This document shows positions 21,107 through 31,221 of a stretch of DNA of 64,000 bases, piece after piece. A program made the position numbers and the translations under genes. The number at the start of each line of letters is the position of its first letter. Within the stretch, counting starts at the first letter, position 1. Below the pieces are notes generated by a model. It was not told the origin of the DNA, searched no databases, and saw nothing but the letters and a program-made list of their open reading frames with translations. The DNA comes from Klebsiella oxytoca NBRC 105695 (lineage in GTDB: Bacteria; Pseudomonadota; Gammaproteobacteria; Enterobacterales; Enterobacteriaceae). The stretch covers positions 310,001-374,000 of the forward strand of contig NZ_BCZK01000002.1 of NCBI RefSeq assembly GCF_001598695.1, given 5' to 3'.

Positions 21107-22327
21107 TCATGACTTTTGATGGTTGTTAGGTAGAAATATCGTCAGGATGCCGATTAGAGGCAGGAAAGCGCAGATTTTATAGACCAGTTCGATGCTGGTA
21201 TGGTCAGCTAAGAGCCCCAGTACCGCGGCGCCAAGGCCACCCATGCCAAAAGCAAAACCGAAGAACAAACCAGAAACCATGCCGATCCGCCCCGGTAATA
21301 GCTCCTGGGCATAGACCAGAATGGCGGAAAAGGCTGAGGCAAGGATAAAACCAATTATCACCGTTAAAATCCCGGTCCATTCCAGGGATGCATAGGGTAA
21401 AACAAGGGTGAACGGCGCTACGCCAAGGATAGAGCCCCAAATAACATATTTGCGCCCAATCTTATCGCCGACAGGCCCGCCAATCACCGTTCCTGCCGCG
21501 ACGGCAAAAAGAAAGGCAAACAGATGAAACTGGGCATTTTGCACCGACAATCCGAATTTTTGCATCAGATAAAAGGTGTAATAGCTGCTGATGCTCGCCA
21601 TATAGAAGTATTTCGAGAAAATCAGCAGTAACAGGATACTGACCGCCAGAATAACTTTGTTTTTTGGCAACGGATTTACAATCAGCGCCTTCGGTTTACC
21701 TTTATTCATCCGATGCTGAGCGGCATACCAGCGGCTGATTTGCGCCAGCACGACGATCGCCAACAGCGCTGCCAGGACAAACCAGCCAACGTTACCTTTA
21801 CCGTAAGGAGCGATAATCAGGGCCGCAAGCAGCGGGCCTAACGAGCTGCCAAAGTTACCGCCGACCTGAAATATCGACTGCGCCAGGCCATGGCGACCGC
21901 CGGAAGCCATACGCGCCACGCGTGAAGACTCCGGATGAAAGACCGAAGACCCGGTGCCGACCAGCGCGGCTGCCAGCAGAACCATACCAAAGCTCCCCGA
22001 GATCGCCAGCAGCACCAGACCGCTCAGGGTAAAGCACATGCCTATCGGCAGCGACCACGGCATCGGATGTTTGTCGGTCAGATAGCCGACGACCGGCTGC
22101 AATAGCGATGAGGCCAGCTGGAAGGTGAGGGTAATCATACCTATCTGCACAAAGGTCAGCGAAAACTCGGCCTGCAGCAGCGGGTAGATAGCCAGAATAA
22201 GCGATTGGATCATATCGTTTAGCAAATGGGAGAGGCTGATGGCGCCGAGAATGCGAAACGAGGTGCGTGCTTTTTGCTGCGCAGCAGCAGGGCCGGATAA
22301 GGGTTGTGCGGTCTGATTCATTGCCAT
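21107..22327 (-). CDS. fsr: Fosmidomycin resistance MFS exporter
   Basis: Inner-membrane drug:proton antiporter of the major facilitator superfamily; overexpression in E. coli gives fosmidomycin resistance. The product is 406 aa, the E. coli length. The cytoplasmic N-terminus is about 25 residues. Twelve predicted helices follow, with GYLTDKHPMPW and GGPVGDKIGRKYVIWG as the two loop 2-3 / loop 8-9 signatures. GTGSSVFHPESSRVARMASGGRHG is the conserved Fsr-family segment around 115-140. It diverges from ushA across 163 bp. Confidence 0.96.
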   Translation of the reverse strand: MAMNQTAQPLSGPAAAQQKARTSFRILGAISLSHLLNDMIQSLILAIYPLLQAEFSLTFVQIGMITLTFQLASSLLQPVVGYLTDKHPMPWSLPIGMCFTLSGLVLLAISGSFGMVLLAAALVGTGSSVFHPESSRVARMASGGRHGLAQSIFQVGGNFGSSLGPLLAALIIAPYGKGNVGWFVLAALLAIVVLAQISRWYAAQHRMNKGKPKALIVNPLPKNKVILAVSILLLLIFSKYFYMASISSYYTFYLMQKFGLSVQNAQFHLFAFLFAVAAGTVIGGPVGDKIGRKYVIWGSILGVAPFTLVLPYASLEWTGILTVIIGFILASAFSAILVYAQELLPGRIGMVSGLFFGFAFGMGGLGAAVLGLLADHTSIELVYKICAFLPLIGILTIFLPNNHQKS

Positions 22328-22490
22328 AGGTTCACTTAAGTGTTTTTTATAGAGGATGCAGGTGGAATTATTATCTGCCTAACATACCTGCCCCTAAGGT
22401 TTGAAGGAAGTCGCAATTCTGAAAACATATTTGTCTAATCGGCCAACTCGCTATACTTTCGGCAGTTGTTACTTCGTCAGGGAGAGAAAT

Positions 22491-24143
22491 ATGCACTTTA
22501 TGAAGCAAGGCGTTGCGCTGGCGCTATTTACGGCGCTATCGCTGGGGAGCCTGTCAGCGCAGGCTTATGAGCAGGATAAAACTTACAAAATAACCATCCT
22601 GCATACTAACGATCATCATGGCCACTTCTGGCGTAGCGACTACGGCGAATATGGGCTATCCGCACAAAAAACGCTGGTTGACGGTATTCGCAAAGAGGTG
22701 GCGGCAGAAGGCGGCAGCGTGCTGCTGTTATCCGGCGGCGATATCAACACCGGCGTGCCGGAATCCGATTTACAGGACGCGGAACCTGATTTCCGCGGGA
22801 TGAACCTGATTGGCTACGATGCAATGGCGGTGGGGAATCATGAATTTGATAATCCGCTTAGCGTACTGCGTCAGCAGGAAAAATGGGCGAAGTTCCCTTT
22901 CCTTTCGGCGAATATTTATCAGAAAAGCACCGGCGAGCGTCTGTTTAAGCCGTGGGCGCTGTTCAAACGCGGCGGGCTGAATATTGCGGTTATCGGTCTG
23001 ACGACCGACGATACGGCTAAAATTGGTAATCCCGAGTTCTTTACCGATATCGAGTTCCGTAAACCGGCGGAAGAGGCCAAACTCGTTATCCAGGAGCTGC
23101 AGCAGAATGAAAAGCCGGACGTGATTCTGGCTACTACCCACATGGGCCATTATGACAATGGCGCTCACGGTTCGAACGCGCCGGGCGATGTTGAGATGGC
23201 ACGCAGCCTGCCTGCGGGAGCGCTGGCGATGATCGTCGGCGGTCACTCGCAGGACCCGGTATGCATGGCGTCGGAGAACAAGAAGCAGGTGGATTACGTT
23301 CCGGGTAGCCCGTGCGCGCCGGACAAGCAGAACGGTATCTGGATTGTGCAGGCCCATGAGTGGGGTAAATATGTTGGCCGCGCCGATTTTGAATTCCGCA
23401 ACGGCGACATGAAGCTGGTGCGCTATCAGCTGATCCCGGTCAACCTGAAGAAAAAGGTCACCTGGGACAACGGCGAGAGCGAGCGCGTGCTCTATACGCC
23501 GCAAATCCCCGAAAATCCGCAGATGCTCTCCCTGCTGACGCCGTTCCAGAATAAAGGCAAAGCGCAGCTACAGGTGAAAATCGGTAGCGTAAACGCGCAT
23601 CTGGAGGGCGATCGCAGCAAAGTTCGTTTCGTGCAAACCAATATGGGACGTTTGCTGCTGGCGGCGCAGATGGCGCGCAGCAATGCTGATTTCGCGGTGA
23701 TGAGCGGCGGCGGAGTGCGTGATTCGATTGAAGCGGGTGATATCACCTATAAAGATGTGATGAAGGTCCAACCCTTCGGCAACGTGCTGGTCTATGTCGA
23801 TATGAGCGGTAAGGAAGTGACCGAGTATCTGACCGCCGTGGCGCAGATGAAGCCCGATTCCGGCGCCTATCCGCAGTTTGCCAACGTCGGTTTTGTGGCT
23901 AAAGACGGCAAGCTCAATAATTTGACTATCAAAGGCGAACCGGTCGATCCGGCAAAGACCTATCGTATGGCGACCCTGAGCTTTAACGCCACCGGCGGCG
24001 ACGGCTATCCGCATATCGATACGAAGCCCGGCTATGTTAATACCGGCTTTATCGATGCCGAAGTGCTGAAAGAGTATATCCAGAAAAACTCACCGTTGGA
24101 TGCGGCAGCTTATGAACCGAAAGGCGAGGTAAGCTGGCAGTAA
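22491..24143 (+). CDS. ushA: Periplasmic UDP-sugar hydrolase / 5'-nucleotidase UshA
   Basis: Bifunctional periplasmic enzyme that hydrolyses UDP-sugars and 5'-nucleotides so that nucleosides can be taken up. The start at 22491 behind GGGAGAGAAAT gives 550 aa, the E. coli length. The signal peptide is about 1-25 (ends SAQA). The metallophosphatase domain shows the metal ligands in HTNDHHGHF (about 40-48), SGGDINTG, GNHEFDNP and IVGGHSQDP. The C-terminal nucleotidase domain has NFNATGGDGYP-type text (SFNATGGDGYP) that binds the substrate base. Monocistronic; a REP element follows. Confidence 0.97.
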   Translation: MHFMKQGVALALFTALSLGSLSAQAYEQDKTYKITILHTNDHHGHFWRSDYGEYGLSAQKTLVDGIRKEVAAEGGSVLLLSGGDINTGVPESDLQDAEPDFRGMNLIGYDAMAVGNHEFDNPLSVLRQQEKWAKFPFLSANIYQKSTGERLFKPWALFKRGGLNIAVIGLTTDDTAKIGNPEFFTDIEFRKPAEEAKLVIQELQQNEKPDVILATTHMGHYDNGAHGSNAPGDVEMARSLPAGALAMIVGGHSQDPVCMASENKKQVDYVPGSPCAPDKQNGIWIVQAHEWGKYVGRADFEFRNGDMKLVRYQLIPVNLKKKVTWDNGESERVLYTPQIPENPQMLSLLTPFQNKGKAQLQVKIGSVNAHLEGDRSKVRFVQTNMGRLLLAAQMARSNADFAVMSGGGVRDSIEAGDITYKDVMKVQPFGNVLVYVDMSGKEVTEYLTAVAQMKPDSGAYPQFANVGFVAKDGKLNNLTIKGEPVDPAKTYRMATLSFNATGGDGYPHIDTKPGYVNTGFIDAEVLKEYIQKNSPLDAAAYEPKGEVSWQ

Positions 24144-24154
24144 CGTTTGAGCCA

Positions 24155-24244
24155 AACCCCGGTTGCGTAGCTACCGGGGCTACAGGTCTCAGCGGTTTTG
24201 GATTTTGTAGCCCGGACAAGGCGCGTCAGCGCCGCCTCCGGGAT
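24155..24244. repeat. REP-type palindromes between ushA and ybaK
   Basis: Two units. One is CCCCGGT...ACCGGGG near 24155-24178. The other is a fuller REP at 24207-24244 beginning GTAGCCCGGACAAGGCG and ending GCCGCCTCCGGGAT. Confidence 0.75.
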
Positions 24245-24268
24245 AATCCTCTGACGCAAAACCGTCAA

Positions 24269-24817
<549 letters not shown>

Positions 24818-24835
24818 TCATCTTGCGCAATAGTA

Positions 24836-24865
24836 TTGGCAGTGATGGTCACTTTGAGCGACAAT
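24836..24865 (+). promoter_or_regulatory. chiX promoter
   Basis: A -35 TTGGCA (24836-24841) and a -10 GACAAT (24860-24865) with an 18-bp spacer. They predict a start near 24871-24872, which agrees with the 5' end of the chiX homology. Confidence 0.6.
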
Positions 24866-24870
24866 CAGAC

Positions 24871-24951
24871 GATCCGGGGCGCGAACCCCGGAATAATAAT
24901 AATGATGAAATTCCTCTTTGACGGGCCAATAGCAATATTGGCCATTTTTTT
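24871..24951 (+). ncRNA. chiX: Small RNA ChiX (MicM/SroB/RybC)
   Basis: Hfq-dependent sRNA that silences the chitoporin mRNA chiP; the chb mRNA acts as its decoy. The position between ybaK and ybaP is the same as in E. coli. The 3' part from ATGAAATTCCTCTTTGACGG through the terminator stem GGCCAATA (24924-24931) / TATTGGCC (24936-24943) and the T-run is almost identical to E. coli ChiX; the loop is GCAA. The 5' stem has changed in sequence but kept its pairing (CCGGGG 24874-24879 with CCCCGG 24886-24891), followed by an AAUAAUAAU Hfq-type stretch. The T-run reaches the ybaP stop codon. Confidence 0.93.
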
Positions 24952-25744
24952 ACGTCAGCATGTCCGGCAGATTCCCTTCGCCGTATAAATGCAGCGCCCC
25001 GACGGCAACCACGTAGCGTCCCGGCGGCAGCGCCAGCAGCGTTTCCCGCCAGGCGAGGTTGCGCTGGTGCATCAGAACGTCATACAGCGACTGGCTAAAG
25101 GTTGTCGGCAGCGAGGTAGCCCCTCTTGACGGCGGCTGATCGAGCCACCAACCGATCATCACCTGCAGCAGACGCGCATTTGTGCGCCAGTGGGTGAGGG
25201 TATCCTCCAGCAGCGCCAGACCGCCATCGGGCAGATCCCGCAGCAGCGCAATCTGGCTGTCGGCTCCCTCCAGCTCCATCACGCGGATATGGCTCTCGCG
25301 CGCCGCCATCAGCAGTTGATAATCAATGCCGTAATCCGCCCTGAGCCCCAGTTTTTGCGCCTGAGTTGCCTGCAGTACCATCGCTACCTGCCACAGCGGT
25401 TGACTGTCGAACAGCGCGACAGACAGGCCCATTTCTGCCGCTCGCTCTTGCAGTGCAGCAAGCTGGGGGGCGTTCAGGCGTTCCGCCAGCGGCGGACAGG
25501 AGGGGAGGTTGCTGAATGGCGTTTCGCTGCCGCTAATATCCGCTTCCACAATCAGCGCATCGGCCTGACGGATCTTTTTTAACAGCCGGGCGGGCGGCGG
25601 CGACATATCGCGGGTGCCCATATGAATACTGCCGACCAGGTGCAGATGGCGTTCCCCGGGAAGGGTGATATCCAGCGCGGGCCAGGAATAAGACGAGCCG
25701 AGGGCGGCTTGCCACAGCATTTTTATTCGGTTTAACAGGCCCAT
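24950..25744 (-). CDS. ybaP: TraB/PrgY/GumN-family protein YbaP
   Basis: Member of the TraB/GumN (Tiki-like) fold family; the E. coli protein has no firm function. The start MGLLNRIKMLWQA at 25744 gives 264 aa, as in E. coli; the 36 extra upstream codons of the open frame lack family support. The two signature pieces are LHLVGSIHMGTRDMSP near the N-terminus and YVVAVGALHLYGEGNLPDML at the end, which carry the paired G-x-x-H motifs of the fold. YGIDYQLLMAARE lies in between. Convergent with chiX: its stop codon overlaps the end of the sRNA T-run. Confidence 0.93.
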   Translation of the reverse strand: MGLLNRIKMLWQAALGSSYSWPALDITLPGERHLHLVGSIHMGTRDMSPPPARLLKKIRQADALIVEADISGSETPFSNLPSCPPLAERLNAPQLAALQERAAEMGLSVALFDSQPLWQVAMVLQATQAQKLGLRADYGIDYQLLMAARESHIRVMELEGADSQIALLRDLPDGGLALLEDTLTHWRTNARLLQVMIGWWLDQPPSRGATSLPTTFSQSLYDVLMHQRNLAWRETLLALPPGRYVVAVGALHLYGEGNLPDMLT

Positions 25745-25930
25745 ACGTGCTCCGTAGTGTGAAGCTTTCATGCTAGCGCCTGGGGAAGAACGGCGCAAGG
25801 AAAGTCCTGGGAAAGCGTCTGCGCGCAGGCACTGGTTTATCGGCTGGAGCACTCACCGGAACGAGCAGAATGACTGAACGTCGGCGTCTGGTTATTTTCT
25901 CGCACGGGTACACGGTCATCTGCGGTTGTG

Positions 25931-25964
25931 CTCCCGGCTAAGGCGTTGACGCCGCCAGCCGGGA
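25931..25964. repeat. REP-type palindrome between ybaP and copA
   Basis: Unit CTCCCGGCTAAGGCG...GCCGCCAGCCGGGA. In E. coli K-12 ybaQ lies in this gap; here the 266-bp spacer has no gene I can support. Confidence 0.75.
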
Positions 25965-26010
25965 ATCCAACCGCACGGCGGCTGAAACGACAGGAGCTTA
26001 GGCTTCCGGC

Positions 26011-28512
26011 TTAGGATTTTGGCTTAAAGCGCAGCAGGCGGTTGGCGTTGCTCACGACGGTAATCGAAGAGAGCGCCATGGCTGCGCCCGCCACCACCGG
26101 ATTGAGCAGCGTTCCGGTTAGCGGCCACAGGATCCCGGCGGCAATCGGAATGCCCAGCGAGTTATAAACAAATGCCCCCAGCAGGTTCTGCTTCATGTTG
26201 CGCAGCGTGGCTTTGGCGATCTCCAGCGCATCGGCGACGCCGTTCAGGCTATGGCGCATCAGGGTAATCGCCGCTGTCTCAATGGCGACATCGCTGCCGC
26301 CGCCCATGGCGATCCCCACATCGGCCTGCGCCAGCGCGGGCGCATCGTTGATACCGTCGCCGATCATCGCCACCTGATGTCCCTGGCCTTGCAGGCGCTT
26401 AATCGCATCGGCTTTACCGTCCGGCAGAACCCCGGCAATCACCTCATCAATGCCCGCCTCTTTAGCGATAGCGTTGGCGGTGGTTGGGTTATCGCCGGTC
26501 AGCATGACCAGACGATAACCCTGGCGGTGCAGCCTGGCTAATGCCGCCACGCTATCTTCACGCAGCGGATCGCGGATGGCGAACAGCGCCGCCGCCTGAC
26601 CATCTACCGCCAGTAGCACCGGCGTCGCGCCCTGCGACGCCTGGGCGTTCATTTCGCCTTCTATTTCAGCCGTTGCTATCTTTTGCTCATTAAGCAGCGC
26701 CTGGTTGCCGAGCAGCAGACGGTGGCCTTCGGCTTCACCGCTGACCCCCAGTCCGCGTAGGGTGCGGAAATTATCTACCGCAGGCAGGCGTTGATCTGCG
26801 GCTTTGTCGAGGATGGCGCGCGCCAGCGGGTGGCTGGAGCCTTGCTCCAGTGACGCCGCCAGACGCAGTGCGGTGGTTTCATCGATGGCGGCAAAGGTTT
26901 TTATCGCCACCACCTGCGGTTTACCCTCGGTGAGGGTACCCGTTTTATCAAAGACCAGCGTATCCAGGGTGCTGGCGCGCTGCAGCGCATCGGCATCGCG
27001 CACCAGAACTCCGTACTCCGCCGCGCGGCCCACGCCGGAGATAATCGACATCGGCGTTGCCAGCCCCAGGGCGCACGGACAGGCGATAATCAGCACCGTG
27101 GTGGCGATCACCAGGGTATAGACAATTTGCGGCGCCGGACCGAAAAAGTACCAGATCGCGGCGCTGAACAGGGCTATCGCCACGACCGCCGGGACGAACA
27201 CGGCGGAGATTTTGTCCGCCAACTGGCCGATTTCAGGTTTACTGCTCTGCGCCTGACGCACCATGCGGATAATACGCGCCAGGGTGGTCTGGCTGCCGAC
27301 GGCGCTGGCGGTAAACAGTACGCTGCCGTCCTGCACTACGGTCCCGGCATGCACGGCGTCACCGTCGCCTTTTTGCTGCGGCACCGGCTCACCGGTGAGC
27401 ATCGCTTCATCGAACCAGGCCTCGCCCTGGCTAATGATGCCATCGACCGGAACGCGATCGCCGGTGGTCAAACGCAGGGTCATTCCCGCCTGAACTTCCG
27501 CCAGCGGCAGATCTTTTTCGCCTTCGTCGGTGACCACCCGCGCTGACGGTGGGGTTAAATCGAGTAGTTTTTCCAGCGCTTTCGAGGAGCGCTGACGTGC
27601 ACGGGCTTCCAGCATATGGCCGAGGTTAATCAGACCGATAATCATCGCGCTGGCTTCATAATAAAGGTGGCGGGCTTCCAGCGGAAACCACTGCGGCCAC
27701 AGATTGACGCTCATCGAATAGAGCCAGGCGACGCCGGTACCCAGCGCCACCAGCGTATCCATCGTCGCGGTGCCGTTTTTCAGGCTTTTCCACGCGCTGC
27801 GGTAAAAATGGCCGCCGGCAAATACCATCACCGCCAGCGTGACAAGGCCGATAACCAGCCACAGGGTACGGTTATCATCGCTGACCATCATGTTGTCGCC
27901 GATCATCCCCCAACCCATCACCGGGATCCCGACCAGCAGGGCGACGATAGCCTGCCAGCGGAAGCGCTTCATTGTGGCGATGGCGGTTTCCTGCTGACGC
28001 TCGCGGCGTTCGAGGTCGTCTTCGATAGCCTCCGCGCCGTAGCCCGCTTTCTCTACGGCCTGGACTAATTCTGCGGCGGACGCGCTGCCCAATACCAGCG
28101 CAGTGCGTTCCGCCAGGTTGACCCGCGCCTGCGAGACGCCCGGCACCGCGGCGAGCGCGTTTTGTACCCGGGATACGCAGCTGGCGCAGCTCATGCCGTT
28201 GATTAACAGCTGCTGGCTGTCATCTACGTCACGGGCTGCCGGAAGCTCAGTGGTGGCCGCTGTCAGTGCTTCCGGCGGGATTGATGATTCTGCCAGCGGT
28301 TTAGCCTTTGGGTGGCTGAGCTCCGCGCCGTATCCGGCTTGTTTAATGGTCTCAATCAGCGCTTCCGCGCTGGCGCTGCCCGTGACGTGGGCTTCGGTAA
28401 CGGTAACTTCCGCCTGCTCAACGTCGGGACGCTGCTCCAGGCTCTCTTTCACCCGTTTAACGCAGTGGCCGCAGGAGAGGCCATCAAGCGCGAGGTCGAT
28501 AGTGTTAGACAT
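26011..28512 (-). CDS. copA: Cu(I)-exporting P-type ATPase CopA
   Basis: Inner-membrane P1B ATPase that pumps Cu+ from cytoplasm to periplasm. The start [17 protein letters not shown] at 28512 gives 833 aa (E. coli 834). Two N-terminal heavy-metal domains carry CxxC pairs at C14/C17 and C109/C112. The membrane CPC motif is in [11 protein letters not shown] (about 478-480), the phosphorylation site is DKTGT (about 522), then SSHPLA, and the hinge [16 protein letters not shown]. An internal -1 frameshift site (separate entry) makes the chaperone CopA(Z). It faces cueR directly under a CueR-controlled promoter; E. coli's glsA-ybaT, which separate copA and cueR there, are absent. Confidence 0.98.
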   Translation of the reverse strand: MSNTIDLALDGLSCGHCVKRVKESLEQRPDVEQAEVTVTEAHVTGSASAEALIETIKQAGYGAELSHPKAKPLAESSIPPEALTAATTELPAARDVDDSQQLLINGMSCASCVSRVQNALAAVPGVSQARVNLAERTALVLGSASAAELVQAVEKAGYGAEAIEDDLERRERQQETAIATMKRFRWQAIVALLVGIPVMGWGMIGDNMMVSDDNRTLWLVIGLVTLAVMVFAGGHFYRSAWKSLKNGTATMDTLVALGTGVAWLYSMSVNLWPQWFPLEARHLYYEASAMIIGLINLGHMLEARARQRSSKALEKLLDLTPPSARVVTDEGEKDLPLAEVQAGMTLRLTTGDRVPVDGIISQGEAWFDEAMLTGEPVPQQKGDGDAVHAGTVVQDGSVLFTASAVGSQTTLARIIRMVRQAQSSKPEIGQLADKISAVFVPAVVAIALFSAAIWYFFGPAPQIVYTLVIATTVLIIACPCALGLATPMSIISGVGRAAEYGVLVRDADALQRASTLDTLVFDKTGTLTEGKPQVVAIKTFAAIDETTALRLAASLEQGSSHPLARAILDKAADQRLPAVDNFRTLRGLGVSGEAEGHRLLLGNQALLNEQKIATAEIEGEMNAQASQGATPVLLAVDGQAAALFAIRDPLREDSVAALARLHRQGYRLVMLTGDNPTTANAIAKEAGIDEVIAGVLPDGKADAIKRLQGQGHQVAMIGDGINDAPALAQADVGIAMGGGSDVAIETAAITLMRHSLNGVADALEIAKATLRNMKQNLLGAFVYNSLGIPIAAGILWPLTGTLLNPVVAGAAMALSSITVVSNANRLLRFKPKS
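28301..28312 (-). promoter_or_regulatory. CopA(Z) programmed -1 frameshift site
   Basis: Within copA codons H67-P68-K69 read CAC CCA AAG. The slippery heptamer C CCA AAG (28312-28306) lets the ribosome shift to CCC AAA GGC TAA. The shifted product ends at Gly70 with TAA at 28303-28301. It is a 70-aa protein holding only the first CxxC metal domain, the same outcome as the E. coli copper chaperone CopA(Z). Confidence 0.85.
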
Positions 28513-28578
28513 AAATAACTCCTGAATAAATTTCCGGTTAATGATTGACCGAACACACTCTTTCATCGAGTATTAGCA

Positions 28579-28609
28579 AGGTTAAACCTTCCAGCAAGGG
28601 GAAGGTCAA
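28579..28609 (-). promoter_or_regulatory. CueR-activated copA promoter
   Basis: On the minus strand, -35 TTGACC (28609-28604) and -10 TAACCT (28584-28579) are separated by the over-long 19-bp spacer typical of MerR-family promoters. The CueR palindrome CCTTCCCCTTGCTGGAAGG (28605-28587) spans that spacer. It is identical to the E. coli operator. Confidence 0.92.
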
Positions 28610-28618
28610 GGGGGAAAC

Positions 28619-29029
28619 ATGAATATTAGCGATGTGGCGAAAAAAACCGGCTTAACCAGTAAAGCGATCCGTTTTTACGAAGAGAAGGGACTGGTAACGC
28701 CGCCGCTGCGTAGCGAAAACGGCTACCGCAGCTACAGCCAACAGCATCTGGATGAACTGACCCTGCTGCGCCAGGCGCGTCAGGTGGGGTTCAATCTGGA
28801 AGAGTGTCGCGAGCTGATATTCCTGTTCAACGATCCGTCGCGGCACAGCGCCGACGTGAAGCGCCGGACGCTGGAGAAAGTCGCGGAAATTGAGCGCCAC
28901 ATCAGCGAACTGCAGGGGATGCGTACGCAGCTGCTGGCGCTGGCGGACTCCTGTCCCGGCGATGACAGCGCGGACTGCCCGATCATCGATAATCTCTCGG
29001 GCTGCTGTCACCGCAAAGTCCAGGCCTAG
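28619..29029 (+). CDS. cueR: Copper-responsive MerR-family activator CueR
   Basis: Cu(I)/Ag(I)/Au(I) sensor that activates copA and cueO by untwisting their promoters. The product is 136 aa (E. coli 135). The winged helix-turn-helix [26 protein letters not shown] begins the protein, followed by the dimerisation coiled coil (about 80-110). The two metal ligands are the Cys pair C112/C120 in [12 protein letters not shown], and the C-terminus has an extra CCH motif. It is divergent from copA with only 106 bp between. Its TAG stop overlaps the opposing ybbJ stop in the palindrome CTAG. Confidence 0.97.
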   Translation: MNISDVAKKTGLTSKAIRFYEEKGLVTPPLRSENGYRSYSQQHLDELTLLRQARQVGFNLEECRELIFLFNDPSRHSADVKRRTLEKVAEIERHISELQGMRTQLLALADSCPGDDSADCPIIDNLSGCCHRKVQA

Positions 29030-29490
29030 CGGCCGTTAGGGAGCTCCCTGACCCGCAGCGTAATCCCCTCGACGGCGACGACTTCAACCTTACTGCCCGC
29101 CATGAGGTCGTCATCGGCTATTACCGGCCATGAACTGTCGCCCACGCGGACGTGTCCTCGGCCGTTAACCAGCGCCGTTTCCAGCGTAAAGCGGCGGCCA
29201 AGCAGCTGCTGTCCCCGCTGATTAAGCTGAGCGTCCGTCGGCTTCTGGCGTTTTACGCGGTTACGCAGCCAGCGCGACCACAGCCAGGCCGCCAGCAGGG
29301 TCAGCACGGCGAACAGCGTGCCCTGCCACTCCCAGCTAAACGGTAGCATCCAGACCAGCAGCCCGGTTACGACGCCGGCAATGCCGCTCCACAGCAGATA
29401 GCCGTTGCCGCCGAGCATTTCCGCCGCCAGCAGCAGCCCGCCAAGGCTGAGCCAGAAAATATGTGGGTGGGTGAGAATCAGCGCGATCAT
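29026..29490 (-). CDS. ybbJ: NfeD-like membrane protein YbbJ
   Basis: NfeD-family partner of the SPFH protein QmcA; its exact job is unknown, though such pairs are tied to membrane microdomains and protein quality control. The product is 154 aa (E. coli 152). Three hydrophobic segments cover residues 5-75 ([25 protein letters not shown]...). A soluble OB-fold domain follows ([28 protein letters not shown]). Its ATG overlaps the qmcA stop by 4 nt (ATGA), so it is translationally coupled to qmcA. The 3' end meets cueR tail to tail. Confidence 0.95.
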   Translation of the reverse strand: MIALILTHPHIFWLSLGGLLLAAEMLGGNGYLLWSGIAGVVTGLLVWMLPFSWEWQGTLFAVLTLLAAWLWSRWLRNRVKRQKPTDAQLNQRGQQLLGRRFTLETALVNGRGHVRVGDSSWPVIADDDLMAGSKVEVVAVEGITLRVRELPNGR

Positions 29491-30404
29491 GATTTTTTCT
29501 GGGCGCCAGCCCCTTCCTTAATCAGTTCGCTGATCCCGGCGATGGAGCCCATCAGGCTGCTGGCATCCAGCGGCATCAGCACCACTTTACTGTTGTTCGC
29601 CGCGCCAATTTGCTGCAGCGCATCGGTATATTTCTGCGCGACAAAGTAGTTGATGGCCTGAATGTCGCCGGAGGCGATAGCGGACGACACCATCTGGGTA
29701 GCGCGCGCTTCCGCTTCCGCAGAACGTTCGCGCGCCTCTGCCTGTAAAAATGCCGACTGGCGTTCGCCCTCGGCTTTGAGGATCTGCGACTGTTTCTCGC
29801 CTTCGGCTTTGAGAATTTCCGCCTGACGTATCCCTTCGGCTTCCAGAATATAGGCGCGCTTAGTTCGTTCGGCTTTCATCTGGGCGTTCATTGAGGCGAT
29901 CAGCTCCGCCGGCGGGCGTACGTCGCGGATCTCGACGCGGGTAATTTTGATGCCCCACGGGTTGGTCGCTTCATCGACAATATGCAGCAGACGGGTGTTG
30001 ATGCTGTCGCGCTGGGAGAGCATTTCATCCAGTTCCATGGAGCCCAGCACGGTACGAATGTTGGTCATGGTCAGGTTGATGATCGCCAGCTCGAGGTTGC
30101 TGACTTCATAGGCGGCTTTCGGCGCATCGATAACCTGAATAAAGCACACCGCATCAATGGTGACGTTGGCGTTATCGCGCGAAATCACCTCCTGTGAAGG
30201 GATATCGAGCACCTGCTCCATCATATTAATTTTGCGCCCGATCCGATCCATAAAGGGAACCACAAGGCTCATACCCGGCTGCAGCGTTTGCGTATAGCGG
30301 CCAAAGCGCTCTACCGTCCACTGGTAGCCCTGAGGAACAATTTTTACCGACGCTCCGACGATAACCAGCGCGACGAAAATAAGAATGGGGATAAAAATCA
30401 GCAT
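29487..30404 (-). CDS. qmcA: SPFH/stomatin-domain protein QmcA
   Basis: Membrane-anchored SPFH (prohibitin/stomatin) protein; in E. coli it is a multicopy suppressor linked to FtsH-HtpX membrane protein quality control. The ATG at 30404, 6 nt behind AGGAGG, gives 305 aa as in E. coli; the TTG codon just before it is not needed. One N-terminal membrane helix (2-20) is followed by the SPFH core ([22 protein letters not shown]) and a long coiled coil with repeated [12 protein letters not shown] units (about 190-245). It is first in the qmcA-ybbJ operon and diverges from fetAB. Confidence 0.97.
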   Translation of the reverse strand: MLIFIPILIFVALVIVGASVKIVPQGYQWTVERFGRYTQTLQPGMSLVVPFMDRIGRKINMMEQVLDIPSQEVISRDNANVTIDAVCFIQVIDAPKAAYEVSNLELAIINLTMTNIRTVLGSMELDEMLSQRDSINTRLLHIVDEATNPWGIKITRVEIRDVRPPAELIASMNAQMKAERTKRAYILEAEGIRQAEILKAEGEKQSQILKAEGERQSAFLQAEARERSAEAEARATQMVSSAIASGDIQAINYFVAQKYTDALQQIGAANNSKVVLMPLDASSLMGSIAGISELIKEGAGAQKKS

Positions 30405-30540
30405 CAAAAACCTCCTGTCTTGTTGCCTGTTGATGCGCCGGGAGAGTGGCGCGCGTTTAACCAGAGTATATCTTTCCGCGCATCCGGGTGAAAGGAAAGT
30501 GGAGTAAACTAGAGGCGTTGTTGAAAAACTGGGAATAATA

Positions 30541-31221
30541 ATGACCGAAAGTAACGCTATTTTGCGCCTGGAGAACGTGGGGTTTCAGGCCGATGATGTC
30601 ACCATCCTTAATGAGATAAGTTTTCAGCTCAGGGCAGGGGAATTTAAGCTAATTACCGGCCCTTCCGGGTGCGGGAAAAGCACCTTATTAAAAATAATCG
30701 CTTCGCTGCTGAGCCCGACGTCGGGAAAAATTCTCTTCGCGGGTAAAGATATCAACACGTTGACGCCGGAAACCTATCGCCAGCAGGTTTCCTACTGCGC
30801 GCAAACCCCGGCGCTGTTTGGCGATTCGGTGTATGACAATCTGATCTTCCCGTGGCAGATTCGTAATAAACAGCCTGAACCCAAAGCGCTGGTCGCCGAT
30901 CTGCTGCGCTTTGGGCTGGCGGAAAATACGCTGGAAAAGTCAATCAATGAACTTTCGGGCGGGGAAAAGCAGCGCGTTTCGTTGATACGCAATCTGCAGT
31001 TTTTGCCGCAGGTGCTGCTGCTGGATGAAATTACCAGCGCGCTGGATGAAAGCAATAAAACCAATGTGAATGAGATTATTCATCGCTACACCAGCGAAAA
31101 AAACATCGCCGTTCTGTGGGTCACTCACGATAGCAATGAAATTGCCCATGCGGATGAAGTGATTACGCTAAAGCCTGCTGGCGGAAGAGCGCAGGAGGAG
31201 AAAAAAAATGAACGGGCATAA
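30541..31221 (+). CDS. fetA: ABC transporter ATPase FetA (YbbL)
   Basis: ATPase half of the FetAB transporter, reported in E. coli to promote iron export and resistance to oxidative stress. The product is 226 aa (E. coli 225). Walker [10 protein letters not shown] is at about 40-48, the Q-loop in SYCAQTP at about 85-91, the signature LSGGEKQRV at about 140-148, and Walker [13 protein letters not shown] at about 159-170, followed by the H-loop VTHDSNE. The last 14 nt overlap the start of fetB. It diverges from qmcA across 136 bp. Confidence 0.96.
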   Translation: MTESNAILRLENVGFQADDVTILNEISFQLRAGEFKLITGPSGCGKSTLLKIIASLLSPTSGKILFAGKDINTLTPETYRQQVSYCAQTPALFGDSVYDNLIFPWQIRNKQPEPKALVADLLRFGLAENTLEKSINELSGGEKQRVSLIRNLQFLPQVLLLDEITSALDESNKTNVNEIIHRYTSEKNIAVLWVTHDSNEIAHADEVITLKPAGGRAQEEKKNERA

